Positions 47,504-55,660 of a stretch of 64,000 bases of DNA are shown one piece after another (the first letter of the stretch is position 1; every line of letters begins with the position of its first letter). The notes beneath the pieces were generated by a model, which worked only from the letters and a program-made list of their open reading frames with translations, had not been told where the DNA came from and ran no database searches. This DNA comes from Naumannella cuiyingiana (GTDB lineage Bacteria > Actinomycetota > Actinomycetes > Propionibacteriales > Propionibacteriaceae). The DNA is taken from the NCBI RefSeq assembly GCF_013408305.1, contig NZ_JACBZS010000001.1, positions 434,001 through 498,000 on the forward strand, in the 5' to 3' direction. The translations under genes were made by a program, and so were the position numbers.

Positions 47504-47539
47504 CGGCGGCCCGCCGGGACGAATCCCGGCGAACCGCCG
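47504..47539 (-). terminator. Hairpin terminator of ssrA
   Basis: The inner stem CGCCGGGA/TCCCGGCG has a CGAA loop. It is extended through a 2-base internal loop by CGGCGG/CCGCCG. It lies about 20 bases downstream of the tmRNA 3' end on the minus strand. Confidence 0.65.
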
Positions 47540-47559
47540 CTGAGCTCCCAACCGGGAGA

Positions 47560-47927
47560 GGTGGAGGTGGCGGGAATCGAACCCGCGTCCTCGAAGGGTG
47601 AACCAGGACTTCTCCGGGCGCAGCTGGTGTCAGCGTTTTCTTGGCCCCGGTGCTCGCGCCAGCACGTCACCGACAGGCCCAGTCGCAGTGAAGTCCCGAT
47701 CAGCCCCTGCGACGCAGGCTGATCAGCAAGCCTTCTTGATGAGGCCAGGGTCCGGAGCGAAGGCTAACCCCGGTCTGACCCTTCGATCACTGCTCAGGCA
47801 GCGAGAGCGAAGTCAGTGCGCTTGGAATCGGCACTTGTTGGTTTCCAGGGAGCATCAACGAGTTGACCCTGGATCCTCGGCCCGCTTCTCCTGGGACTAC
47901 CGCCCCGAGTCGAAACCGATCACCCCC
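47560..47927 (-). ncRNA. ssrA: tmRNA
   Basis: The 5' end GGGGGTGATCGGTTTCGAC (from 47927) is the standard tmRNA opening. The 3' end carries the T-arm GCGGG-TTCGATT-CCCGC and the acceptor strand CACCTCC (47569-47563), which pairs with 5' GGGGGTG. The genome has CCT where CCA would be, so the terminal A must be added by tRNA nucleotidyltransferase. The tag reading frame, 47832 to 47794, encodes ADSKRTDFALAA then a stop. Length near 368 is normal. Its partner smpB lies 4 kb away. Confidence 0.95.
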
Positions 47928-48011
47928 TGTTGAGTTGTCACGACCGACGAGATCTCGCGCGAGGCGAGAACTCCCACCGATCGTCCATCCGGTGCAACAC
48001 CGGAACGGCCC

Positions 48012-48041
48012 AGTCTAGTCCCGCTGGGACCGTGGCGTCAC
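48012..48041 (-). promoter_or_regulatory. Possible ssrA promoter
   Basis: On the minus strand GTGACG (48041-48036), an 18-base spacer and TAGACT (48017-48012) lie about 85 bases upstream of the mature tmRNA 5' end. This suits a precursor that is trimmed by RNase P. The rest of the 179-base gap to DedA shows nothing else. Confidence 0.4.
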
Positions 48042-48106
48042 CCACGATTGCCGGGCCGACCCCACGGGGCGATGGTCCCACGGCAAATCCTTGGTAGACA
48101 GTGCGC

Positions 48107-48754
48107 ATGAATCAGATCGTGGACTGGCTCGTCGGCCTGATGGACACCATCGGGCCGATGGGCGCCGGCCTCGCGGTGGCACTGGAGAACCTCTTCCCGC
48201 CCATCCCCAGCGAGGCGATCCTGCCGCTCGCCGGCTTCGCCGCCGCCCGGGGCAGCTTCAGCGTGCTCGAGGCGATCGTCTGGACCACCGCGGGCTCCGT
48301 CGTCGGGGCGTACCTGCTGTACGCCGTCGGGGCGGCCGTCGGCCGTGACCGGATGCGCTGGCTGGCGGCCAAGCTGCCGCTGGTCGATGTGGCCGATCTG
48401 GACAAGACCGAGGCCTGGTTCCACCGGCACGGCCCGAAGGCCGTGTTCTTCGGGCGGATGATCCCGATCTTTCGCAGCCTGATCTCCATTCCGGCCGGCA
48501 TCACCCGGATGCCGCCCGTCCTGTTCGGCCTGCTCACTCTCGCGGGGTCGGCGATCTGGAACTCGGTCTTCGTGATCGCCGGCTACTACCTGGGCGCGAA
48601 CTGGGCGGTCGTCGAGCAGTACGCCTCGATCTTCCAGAAGATCGTGATCGTGCTGGTCGCCGCGGCCGTCGTGATCTGGGTGGTACGCCGGATCCGCGCC
48701 CGCCACGGGCACCGCGCCGCCACGGAGGCACAGGCGCGCGACCAGGAGTTCTGA
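48107..48754 (+). CDS. DedA-family membrane protein
   Basis: The 215-residue protein has the DedA/VTT layout: an amphipathic first helix, ENLFPPIPSEAILPLAGFAA near residue 28, GAYLLYAVGAAVGRD, and the signature FHRHGPKAVFFGRMIPIFRSLISIPAGITRM near 105-135, with GSAIWNSVFVIAGYYLG after it. DedA proteins are linked to undecaprenyl-phosphate or phospholipid translocation. The start ATG 48107 has TAGACA 6 bases upstream. FKBP follows 45 bases downstream. Confidence 0.92.
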   Translation: MNQIVDWLVGLMDTIGPMGAGLAVALENLFPPIPSEAILPLAGFAAARGSFSVLEAIVWTTAGSVVGAYLLYAVGAAVGRDRMRWLAAKLPLVDVADLDKTEAWFHRHGPKAVFFGRMIPIFRSLISIPAGITRMPPVLFGLLTLAGSAIWNSVFVIAGYYLGANWAVVEQYASIFQKIVIVLVAAAVVIWVVRRIRARHGHRAATEAQARDQEF

Positions 48755-48799
48755 GCCGACCGCCCCGCGGGGCGAGGCCGACCCGCTAGGGTCGAGGCC

Positions 48800-49171
48800 A
48801 TGAGCGAGAAGCCGGAAGTCGACTTTCCCGAAGGTCCCCCGCCCGCCGAGTTGGAGATCACCGATCTGATCGTCGGCGAGGGCGAGCAGGCCAAGCCGGG
48901 TGACATGGTCGAGGTGGACTACGTGGGCGTGGCGTACAGCTCCGGCGAGGAGTTCGATGCCAGCTACAACCGCGGCCAGCCGCTGCGTTTCGCGCTCGGC
49001 GCGGGACAGGTCATCACGGGCTGGGACCGCGGCCTGGAGGGGATGCGGGTCGGCGGCCGCCGCCGACTGGTGATCCCGCCCCAGCTCGCCTACGGCGACG
49101 CCGGCGCGGGCGGGGTGATCAAGCCGGGCGAGACCCTGATCTTCGTCTGCGACCTGCGGGGCGTGGGCTGA
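48800..49171 (+). CDS. FKBP-type peptidyl-prolyl cis-trans isomerase
   Basis: The 123-residue single FKBP domain has no signal peptide, so it is cytoplasmic. Hallmarks are VEVDYVGVAYSSGEEFDASYNRGQPLRF, then GQVITGWDRGLEGMRVGGRRRLVIPPQLAYG, and the closing ETLIFVCDL. It helps proteins fold by isomerising X-Pro bonds. ATG 48800 follows TAGGGT (48787-48792) by 7 bases, and no Shine-Dalgarno sequence is present. Confidence 0.95.
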   Translation: MSEKPEVDFPEGPPPAELEITDLIVGEGEQAKPGDMVEVDYVGVAYSSGEEFDASYNRGQPLRFALGAGQVITGWDRGLEGMRVGGRRRLVIPPQLAYGDAGAGGVIKPGETLIFVCDLRGVG

Positions 49172-49207
49172 GCATCAGCGGCGACCGCCCACCGGGCCGC
49201 GCGCGGC

Positions 49208-49810
49208 TCACTTCTCGGTGAGCGGCTTCCACGGGATGACCCGCAGCAGCGGATTGGTCCAGTTCTCCCCCGCGAATGCCTTCACGGCGCCGATGACGGT
49301 CAGCGCGACCCAGGCGAACCAGGCCAGGGCGAGCAGAACATCGGGCACGAACCAGATGCCGAGCATCCCGAGGGCGAAGAACAGGGCCGATGAGAACAGC
49401 GTCCAGTTGAACGACTTCGCCGCCTCGCGTCGGGCATAGCTGCCGGGCGAGGACACGGCGTACACGAACGCCGGGCCGATGATCCAACTGACGAACGGCA
49501 GCAGGTGGGCGATACCGGCGGCGCCCTTCGCACCGGGCAGTTCGACGCTGTCGCGCGGTGGGGTCGGGCGGTACGCCGGGTGCGGCCCGAAGTACTGCGC
49601 GGTGACGGGCACCAGATCGGCGAAGGCGGCGTTCAGGTCGCCGCGGGTCCGGGCATTCAGCGTCCGGTCGATCCGCCGTTCGAACTCGTCCTCGTCGATC
49701 CGGCCCTGCGCATAGGCCTCCGACAGATACTGCTCCGCCCGTTCCCGCTCCAGATGGCCCACGCGCTGGTTCTGTCCGGCGTACTCGTTCATCGCACCCA
49801 TGCCGACCAT
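49208..49810 (-). CDS. DUF1707 / DUF4870-like membrane protein
   Basis: The 200-residue protein has an N-terminal DUF1707 motif (RAEQYLSEAYAQGRIDEDEFERRIDRTLNARTRGDLNAAFADL, residues ~25-67). A C-terminal DUF4870-type membrane domain follows with about three helices (IAHLLPFVSWIIGPAFVYA; KSFNWTLFSSALFFALGML; VLLALAWFAWVALTVIGAV). Function is unknown. The start is uncertain among ATG codons at 49810, 49801 and 49792; GGAGG upstream suits the first two. It follows the DUF2207 gene by 77 bases on the same strand. Confidence 0.8.
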   Translation of the reverse strand: MVGMGAMNEYAGQNQRVGHLERERAEQYLSEAYAQGRIDEDEFERRIDRTLNARTRGDLNAAFADLVPVTAQYFGPHPAYRPTPPRDSVELPGAKGAAGIAHLLPFVSWIIGPAFVYAVSSPGSYARREAAKSFNWTLFSSALFFALGMLGIWFVPDVLLALAWFAWVALTVIGAVKAFAGENWTNPLLRVIPWKPLTEK

Positions 49811-49887
49811 CCTGCCTCCGCCGAGGCGACCGACCCATCGGGCTGTGCCCCTATTCGACCCTCAATCGGGTCAGACCCTGGGCTTGC

Positions 49888-51723
49888 TCACCAGCTTCCG
49901 ACGCTCGCACCGCCGCCACCGCCGCCGGAGAATCCCCCGCCGCCGAACGAGGAGCCGCCGCTGCCGAAGCCGCTGCCCGAGGAGGTGCTCGGGGGTGGCG
50001 GCGGGGGCGCGCTCGCGCTCTGCATGGAGCCCGCCAGCAGGCCGGCGTTGAAGTAGCCCCAGCCGGGCGAGCCGACATACCAGGTGGGCGTGTACTGCGG
50101 GATCACGCCGAGCTTCATGGCCTCCTCGCACACCCCCTGCCAGCGATCGGCAAGGTTGAACACGATGGCCCAGGGCAGGTAGCGGGAGAAGATGTCCTGA
50201 CCCTCCTCGAACCTGAGCTGGCGGGCCTCCGCCGTTGCCAGATAGGTCCGGAAACCCTCGACCTGATCGGTAACCGCGCGACCCGCGGCGGTCCGTACGC
50301 CGCGGCCGAGCTTGTGGTTGATCACCATCACGGTGATCAACGGCGGTGCCAGCACCACGACGGCGAGGAAGCCGATCGGCCCGAGGAAGATCACGGCCGC
50401 GACCACCGCGAAGATCAACACCGCGATCCCGGCCAGCCCGCCCGCGCGCGGCGGGGTCTTGAACCAGCCGTGTCGGTGTACCTCACTGGTGATCACCGAA
50501 TCCAGCGCCTGGCTCGGCCGATGCAGGGCGGCGGTGCGGCCCAGGTCGATGACATCGCCCACCCGCAGACCGGGGAACAGCGCGGGCAGGAAGGCGCGGT
50601 CCTCGGGGGTGGCCATCTTCGCCGGATCGACCAACTCGACGTCGTACTCGCGGGGGCCGGCAGCCCGGATGCGCACCGCCCCACGCACCGCCAGGTCGAC
50701 CAGCGTGGCCGCGGTCTCCTCGCCGGTGATCTTGCCGTCGATGACATAACCGCCCTCGCCGACCGGGATCTTGGGCGGGGCGAAGGCGACCGGGATCTGG
50801 ATCTTCGGATCTGTCGGGGCGACGGCGGCCGCGGCGCCGCCGGTGGGCACGGTGCCCGGAGGCAGCCCGACGAACCGCTCGTCGCGCCCGTTGCGGCGCC
50901 ACCAGGCGCGACCGATCAGCGGCGAGCCGACGGCCACGACGGCGAAGGCCGCCCCGATCGCGCCGAGCCCGGTGAGCTGGCTCGGGGTCAGTTGGCTGCC
51001 GTCGGGCTCCCAGTGCGGCTGATTGTCCGCAACCAGGCCCTGGCCGATCATCACGCCGATGGTGATCCCGTCGCCGCCCGGCACCTCCCCGACGTCGAAG
51101 CGGGCGATGTCGTCGCCGTCGACCTGCGCCGGGCAGGTCTGCTTCGAGCCGGCCGCGCCGATGAAACAACTGGCGTCGCGGGCCCCGCCCGGCACCCGCG
51201 CACTGATCGTCAGGTCGCGGATCGGCGGTGCATCCGGATCCGGCGCGATGGCGTCCCAGTAGAACTCGTCGAAGGTGTCCTGCGGCCGGATCGCGCCCTC
51301 GACCTCGTAGGAGATGATGTAGGTCTCGGATCTGTCGACCGTGCGGTTCGGGTCGCCGATCCGGATCTGCTTGGTCCGGTCCCGGCCGCTGCCGAAGTCC
51401 TCCTCCGAGGTCTGGGTGGGCGCGCCGGTGGGACTCTCCACCCGGACGTTCTTGATCGGGAAGACCATGTCCTGGCCGGGCCGGTCGGGGTCGGGCTCGC
51501 GCGTGGTGATGTTGTAGAAGATGCCCCGGCGCTCGCCCGGGCCGAACTGGTAGTCGATGGTGGCCGTCACCGACACCACCCCGGAGTCGTTGACCACGTA
51601 GTCGATCGTGTAGGCGTTGATCACGTCGCCGTCGGCCGCGCGGGCGATGCCGGGGGTCAGCCCGAGCAGCGCCAGCATCGCGATCGCCGCCACGGCTGCA
51701 ACACGGCGGGCCAGCATCCGCAT
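49888..51723 (-). CDS. DUF2207 membrane protein with Gly/Ser-rich tail
   Basis: The 611-residue protein has a signal peptide (VAAVAAIAMLALLGLTPGIARA), then the DUF2207 beta-rich extracellular region (INAYTIDYVVNDSGVVSVTATIDYQF, GIFYNITTREP), a transmembrane helix near 255, a pair of helices near 440-480, and a C-terminal SGSGFGSGGSSFGGGGFSGG-type tail. Members are widespread in Gram-positive bacteria with unknown function. The first base of its start codon overlaps the smpB stop, so translation is coupled to SmpB. Confidence 0.9.
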   Translation of the reverse strand: MRMLARRVAAVAAIAMLALLGLTPGIARAADGDVINAYTIDYVVNDSGVVSVTATIDYQFGPGERRGIFYNITTREPDPDRPGQDMVFPIKNVRVESPTGAPTQTSEEDFGSGRDRTKQIRIGDPNRTVDRSETYIISYEVEGAIRPQDTFDEFYWDAIAPDPDAPPIRDLTISARVPGGARDASCFIGAAGSKQTCPAQVDGDDIARFDVGEVPGGDGITIGVMIGQGLVADNQPHWEPDGSQLTPSQLTGLGAIGAAFAVVAVGSPLIGRAWWRRNGRDERFVGLPPGTVPTGGAAAAVAPTDPKIQIPVAFAPPKIPVGEGGYVIDGKITGEETAATLVDLAVRGAVRIRAAGPREYDVELVDPAKMATPEDRAFLPALFPGLRVGDVIDLGRTAALHRPSQALDSVITSEVHRHGWFKTPPRAGGLAGIAVLIFAVVAAVIFLGPIGFLAVVVLAPPLITVMVINHKLGRGVRTAAGRAVTDQVEGFRTYLATAEARQLRFEEGQDIFSRYLPWAIVFNLADRWQGVCEEAMKLGVIPQYTPTWYVGSPGWGYFNAGLLAGSMQSASAPPPPPPSTSSGSGFGSGGSSFGGGGFSGGGGGGASVGSW

Positions 51724-52193
51724 CAGCGCCTCCCCCGCCCGGTCACGGCACGCTTGTTGCGTTGGGCCAGGGCCCGCTGCGCCTCTCGGTCGGCATCGCG
51801 CCTGGCGATCGTCTGCCGCTTGTCGAACTCGCGCTTGCCGGTTGCGACAGCGAGTTCGATCTTGGCGTACCCGTCGCTGAAATACAGCGACAGCGGCACC
51901 AGCGTCGTGCCCGAGGAGCCGAGCGCGCGCTCGAGCCGGGCGATCTCCTTGCGGTTCAGCAGCAGCTTGCGGGTACGCCGGGCCGTGTGGTTGGTCCAGG
52001 TGCCGTGGGAGTACTCGGGGATGTGCGCCGAGCGGAGCCAGACCTCGCCGTCGTCGACGGTGGCGAAGGCGTCGGCGAGCGATGCCCGGCCCTCCCGCAG
52101 TGACTTCACCTCGGTGCCGGTGAGCACCAGTCCCGCCTCGTAGGTGTCGCCGATCGCATAGTCGTGGCGCGCCTTCTTGTTCTGGGCGACCAT
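51723..52193 (-). CDS. smpB: SsrA-binding protein SmpB
   Basis: The 156-residue partner of tmRNA in ribosome rescue has the family landmarks [28 protein letters not shown], the [13 protein letters not shown] segment, [12 protein letters not shown] and [19 protein letters not shown]. The C-terminal basic tail ends TGRGRR. ATG 52193 (MVAQNKK) gives the usual length with AGGG 8 bases upstream; ATG 52217 is an alternative. The upstream hairpin at 52251-52290 separates it from the M23 peptidase gene. Confidence 0.95.
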   Translation of the reverse strand: MVAQNKKARHDYAIGDTYEAGLVLTGTEVKSLREGRASLADAFATVDDGEVWLRSAHIPEYSHGTWTNHTARRTRKLLLNRKEIARLERALGSSGTTLVPLSLYFSDGYAKIELAVATGKREFDKRQTIARRDADREAQRALAQRNKRAVTGRGRR

Positions 52194-52250
52194 CGTCTTG
52201 CCCTGTTCCCTCGGCATGGTCCCCATCATGCCCGGCGGGGGGCGCACGCC

Positions 52251-52290
52251 GAAGCGCCCGCCCCCGGGGATCGCCGGGGGCGGGCGCTTC
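52251..52290. terminator. Strong hairpin between the M23 peptidase gene and smpB
   Basis: Perfect 17-base arms GAAGCGCCCGCCCCCGG (52251-52267) and CCGGGGGCGGGCGCTTC (52274-52290) close on a 6-base loop. It begins 7 bases after the peptidase stop on the minus strand, with no U-run. It is the strongest hairpin I found in the window. Confidence 0.8.
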
Positions 52291-52296
52291 TGGCGA

Positions 52297-53832
52297 TCAG
52301 ATCCGCACGCCGTTGCGGCCGAGCCAGGCGCGCGGGTCCTTTGCGGAGTAGACGCTGCCCGGGGTGGCGCCGCGCGGGTAGTACTCGAAGTGCAGGTGCG
52401 GCCCGGTGACGTTGCCGGTCGAGCCCGTGTAGCCGATCACGTCACCCTTCTTCACCACCTCGCCGCGCGAGGCCTTCTTGCGGCTCATGTGCGCATAGAG
52501 GGTGGACTCGCCGTTGCTGTGCCGCAGGATCACGTGGTTCCCGGCCCAGCCGCCGGCGCTCGAGCTCATCACCACGCCGTCCTTGGCCGCCCGGATCGGC
52601 GTACCCGTCCCGGTGCCGCCGAAGTCGAGCCCGGTGTGGTAGCGCGCCCACAGTCCGGTCTGGCCGAAGACGGCAGAGATCCGGTAGTCGCCCGGCGCGA
52701 TCGGTGAGACCGCCGCGGCCCGGGAGGACTTGGTTGCGTTGCGGCTGTTCGACGACTTCGACTTCTTGGCGGGCTCGGCCTTCTTCTTGCCCGAGTCCTT
52801 CTCGTCGTCGTCCTTCTTGTCCTCGCGCTCGGACTTCGCCTTCTTCTCGGCCTCGGCCTTCTTCGCGGCCTCTTCCGCGCGCTTCTTCTCCTCGGCGCGC
52901 TTCTTTGCCGCAGCCTCGCGCTCCTTGCGCTCGGCCTCGGCCTTCCTCTTCTGCTCCGCTGCGTACTCGTCCAGCTTGCGCTGCGCGTCGGCCGACTCAG
53001 CCTCCATCTCGGCGACCCGGTTCTTGTCCTTCTGCACCTGGGCCGCGAGATCGGCCTCGGCCCGCTTGTTGGTGGCGACCAGATCGGCGATCGCGGACTC
53101 CTCGGCCTGCGCATCGGCCTCGAGCTGTTCCATGTCGGCGAGATTCGCGGCCGCCGCCCGGCGGTCCTCCTCGGCCTGCTCCTCGGCCTCGGCCTGCTTC
53201 TTCTTCGCCGCCTCCAGCTTGCGCTGGGCCTCGGACAGGGCGTCCATCTTCGCCTGGGCGGTGTCGAACATCGTGGTGGACCACTGCATCCGGGTCTGCA
53301 GGGTGCCGGCGGTGGTGCTGTCGACGACCATCGCCATCCCGACCAGGCCGTTCTGCTGCTGGTACTGGTCACGGACCACGTCGCCGATCAGCGCGCGCTG
53401 ACGGTCCACCCGATCCTGGTTGGCGGCGACGGCGGCCTTTGCCTGTTCCAGCTTCTCCTGGGCCTCCGACAGCCGGATCGCCATCTGCTCGTCCCGCTCG
53501 CGGGCCTCGGCCAACTCACCCTGAATGCGTTCCAGCTCGTCGCGGGCCTGGCTCAGCCGCGAGCGCGCGTCGTCCAGTGCGGCCTGGGCATCGCTCAGGT
53601 CCACCGAGCTGTTGTCGAGGGTGTCGCGGGCCTTGCCCAGTTGCTGGTCGGCCTCCTTCTTGGCGTCCTCGGCGGGATTCGCCAGCGCGGTCGGCACGGC
53701 GAGCCCGAAGCTCAGGGCCGCGGCCGCGAGCACCGCGGCGAGACGTCGGGGCATCCGGCGATCGGCGCCAACCAACCGGGGTCGGCTGTGCGTCCGGTGT
53801 GCCGCGGGGGGAAGTTCCCGGTCCACTGTCAT
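52297..53832 (-). CDS. M23-family peptidoglycan endopeptidase with coiled coil, probable FtsEX-activated hydrolase
   Basis: The 511-residue secreted protein has a signal sequence ([25 protein letters not shown] from residue 27), a coiled coil of about 200 residues, a long Lys/Glu/Ala-rich linker, and a C-terminal LytM/M23 domain. In that domain the zinc ligands are visible in [10 protein letters not shown] (H-x3-D) and GPHLHFEYY (HxH). Coiled-coil M23 proteins next to ftsEX are EnvC/RipC-like regulators or hydrolases of septal peptidoglycan. GTG 53826 has a better Shine-Dalgarno spacing (GGGAG, 6 bases) than ATG 53832. It lies 47 bases downstream of ftsX. Confidence 0.92.
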   Translation of the reverse strand: MTVDRELPPAAHRTHSRPRLVGADRRMPRRLAAVLAAAALSFGLAVPTALANPAEDAKKEADQQLGKARDTLDNSSVDLSDAQAALDDARSRLSQARDELERIQGELAEARERDEQMAIRLSEAQEKLEQAKAAVAANQDRVDRQRALIGDVVRDQYQQQNGLVGMAMVVDSTTAGTLQTRMQWSTTMFDTAQAKMDALSEAQRKLEAAKKKQAEAEEQAEEDRRAAAANLADMEQLEADAQAEESAIADLVATNKRAEADLAAQVQKDKNRVAEMEAESADAQRKLDEYAAEQKRKAEAERKEREAAAKKRAEEKKRAEEAAKKAEAEKKAKSEREDKKDDDEKDSGKKKAEPAKKSKSSNSRNATKSSRAAAVSPIAPGDYRISAVFGQTGLWARYHTGLDFGGTGTGTPIRAAKDGVVMSSSAGGWAGNHVILRHSNGESTLYAHMSRKKASRGEVVKKGDVIGYTGSTGNVTGPHLHFEYYPRGATPGSVYSAKDPRAWLGRNGVRI

Positions 53833-53879
53833 CTCCCAATCCGTTCGGTGACATCGCGGCTGATCGGGTCAGACCCGAG

Positions 53880-54782
53880 TCAGACGCGAAGGTACCTTCG
53901 CGTTGCTATGAGCGTCGGAATTATTGACAACAGCAGTCCCACGAGTGCAACCCCCAAACAGGCCCACAGCACGTGTTGCGGGCCGATCCAGGGTGAAGCC
54001 TGAATCAAGACTTGAACCTTTTCGGTGATGAGGAAGTAAACCCCTGCGGCCAATGTGACGCATGCGAGACCCGCGCCGACCACGGCCGCCAGCAGGGCCT
54101 CGAGCAGGAACGGCAACATGATGTAGAGGTTGGACGCCCCGACCAGCCGCATGATGCCGATGTCGCGGCGGCGGGCGAAGGCCGCGACCCGGACCATGTT
54201 GCCGATCTGCAGCGCGGCGGCCACCAGCAACAACACCGATGCGATGATCGCGCCCCACTGCAGGACCCCGAGCCACTCGAACAACGGGTCCAGCACCTCG
54301 TGCAGGTCGCGTACCGCCTGCACCCCCGGCAGCCCCTCGACCGCCGTGACCACGCCCCGGTACTCCTCGGGATTGACCAGCTTGATCCGGAACGACTCCT
54401 GCATGTCCTCCGGCCGCAGGGTGTCCTGGATCGGGCTGCCCTCGAATGCGCGCCGGAACTCCTCGTAGGCCATCTCCTTGGTCTCGAAGTAGACCTCGGC
54501 CACCTCGGAGTTGGAACGCAGGGTCTGCTCGATGGTCTGGCGCTGCGCATCCGTCACGTTCTCGCCCTGCGTGCAGTTGGGCCCGACGGAGGCCTGGTTG
54601 CACAAGAAGACCGAGATCTCGATCTTGTCGTACCAGCGGTCCTTCATCAGGTCGACCTGCTGGTTGGCGAGCAGGCCGGCACCGAACAGGGTCAGCGACA
54701 CCCACATCGTCACGATCACCGCGATGGTCATCGTGAGGTTGCGGCGCAGACCCGACAGGGTCTCGGAGAAGGTGTGGCGCAT
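53880..54782 (-). CDS. ftsX: Cell division protein FtsX
   Basis: The 300-residue permease-like partner of FtsE has an N-terminal cytoplasmic stretch (HTFSETLSGLRRNLTMTIAVIVTMWVSLTLFG), a large extracellular loop with two cysteines (FLCNQASVGPNCTQG), and three C-terminal helices in the FtsX domain (MVRVAAFARRRDIGIMRLVGASN). The complex transmits ATP hydrolysis to cell-wall hydrolases outside the membrane. The last codons (RRYLRV) lie in a perfect 20-bp palindrome. It is 48 bases downstream of ftsE. Confidence 0.96.
   Translation of the reverse strand: MRHTFSETLSGLRRNLTMTIAVIVTMWVSLTLFGAGLLANQQVDLMKDRWYDKIEISVFLCNQASVGPNCTQGENVTDAQRQTIEQTLRSNSEVAEVYFETKEMAYEEFRRAFEGSPIQDTLRPEDMQESFRIKLVNPEEYRGVVTAVEGLPGVQAVRDLHEVLDPLFEWLGVLQWGAIIASVLLLVAAALQIGNMVRVAAFARRRDIGIMRLVGASNLYIMLPFLLEALLAAVVGAGLACVTLAAGVYFLITEKVQVLIQASPWIGPQHVLWACLGVALVGLLLSIIPTLIATRRYLRV
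53884..53903. repeat. Perfect 20-bp palindrome in the last codons of ftsX
   Basis: ACGCGAAGGTACCTTCGCGT is its own reverse complement and ends two bases before the ftsX stop codon. A second small hairpin (CGGGTC-A-GACCCG, 53865-53877) follows just after the stop. Together they may form an mRNA structure between ftsX and the peptidase gene. Confidence 0.6.
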
Positions 54783-54830
54783 CAGCGGTCCTGGGGGTTC
54801 CGGGGGGCGGTCAGGCGGACGATCGGTGAC

Positions 54831-55517
54831 TCACTGGGTGCCATAGACACCCCGGCTCTGGTCGCGGATCAGCTCCCCGTCGTCGAGTTCGATCACCCGC
54901 TTGCGCATCTGGTCGACGATCGTCGAGTCGTGGGTGGCCATCAGCACCGTGGTGTCGGAGCGGTTGATCCGATCGAGCAGCTTCATGATCCCGACGCTGG
55001 TCCCCGGGTCGAGATTGCCGGTCGGCTCGTCGGCGATCAGGATCTTGGGGCGGTTGACGAAGGCCCGCGCGATCGCCACGCGCTGCTGCTCCCCACCCGA
55101 CAACTCCTCCACCAGCCGGTCGGCCTTGCCCGCCAGGCCGACCATCTCCAGCGTCTCCGGCACCACCTTGCGGATATGGGAGGTGGACTTACCGATCACC
55201 CGCTGGGCGAATGCCACGTTCTCCGCGACCGTCTGGCCGGGTCGCAGCCGGAAGTCCTGGAAGACCGTTCCGATCTCGCGGCGCAGCTTCGGCACCTTCC
55301 AGCGCGGCAACTGTCCGAGCTCGCGCCCGGCGACCCAGACCTGGCCCGAGCTCGCCTGGTACTCCCGCAGCACCAGCCGCAGGAACGTCGACTTGCCGGA
55401 GCCGGAGGTCCCGACCAGGAAGACGAACTCGCCCTTGTCGATGTCCACCGAGACATTGCGCAGCGCCGGACGGCGCTGACCGTCATAGGTCTTGGTGACG
55501 TTGTCGAATCGGATCAC
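54831..55517 (-). CDS. ftsE: Cell division ATP-binding protein FtsE
   Basis: The 228-residue ABC ATPase starts [26 protein letters not shown]. Walker A is [10 protein letters not shown], the signature [14 protein letters not shown], Walker [13 protein letters not shown], with the H-loop in [10 protein letters not shown]. It powers FtsX and its peptidoglycan hydrolase partner. The start GTG 55517 has GAGGG 7-8 bases upstream. In most actinobacteria prfB precedes ftsE directly; here two unrelated genes lie between them. Confidence 0.97.
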   Translation of the reverse strand: MIRFDNVTKTYDGQRRPALRNVSVDIDKGEFVFLVGTSGSGKSTFLRLVLREYQASSGQVWVAGRELGQLPRWKVPKLRREIGTVFQDFRLRPGQTVAENVAFAQRVIGKSTSHIRKVVPETLEMVGLAGKADRLVEELSGGEQQRVAIARAFVNRPKILIADEPTGNLDPGTSVGIMKLLDRINRSDTTVLMATHDSTIVDQMRKRVIELDDGELIRDQSRGVYGTQ

Positions 55518-55601
55518 GGTGTTGCCCTCGGCCGGCTAGACGAAGACCCCGGCCGATCGCACGCCACAGCGCCCGGGCCGGCAGGGGAAACGGCCGTGGT
55601 C

Positions 55602-55607
55602 AGTCTA
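55602..55607 (-). promoter_or_regulatory. Possible -10 element for ftsE
   Basis: TAGACT on the minus strand, identical to the hexamer proposed for ssrA, lies about 85 bases before the ftsE start in a 143-base gap. No convincing -35 was found. It would give ftsEX a promoter independent of prfB and of the inserted gene pair. Confidence 0.3.
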
Positions 55608-55660
55608 GGCACAGACTCAACGAAATCTCAGGATTGGTACGCCCGGCGCGCCCGGGCCGC

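Noticed and set aside
49865-53876. A 14-base word ATCGGGTCAGACCC occurring at 49865 and 53863
   Set aside because: In 64 kb of GC-rich DNA a match of this length is expected by chance. Only the later copy sits in a hairpin.
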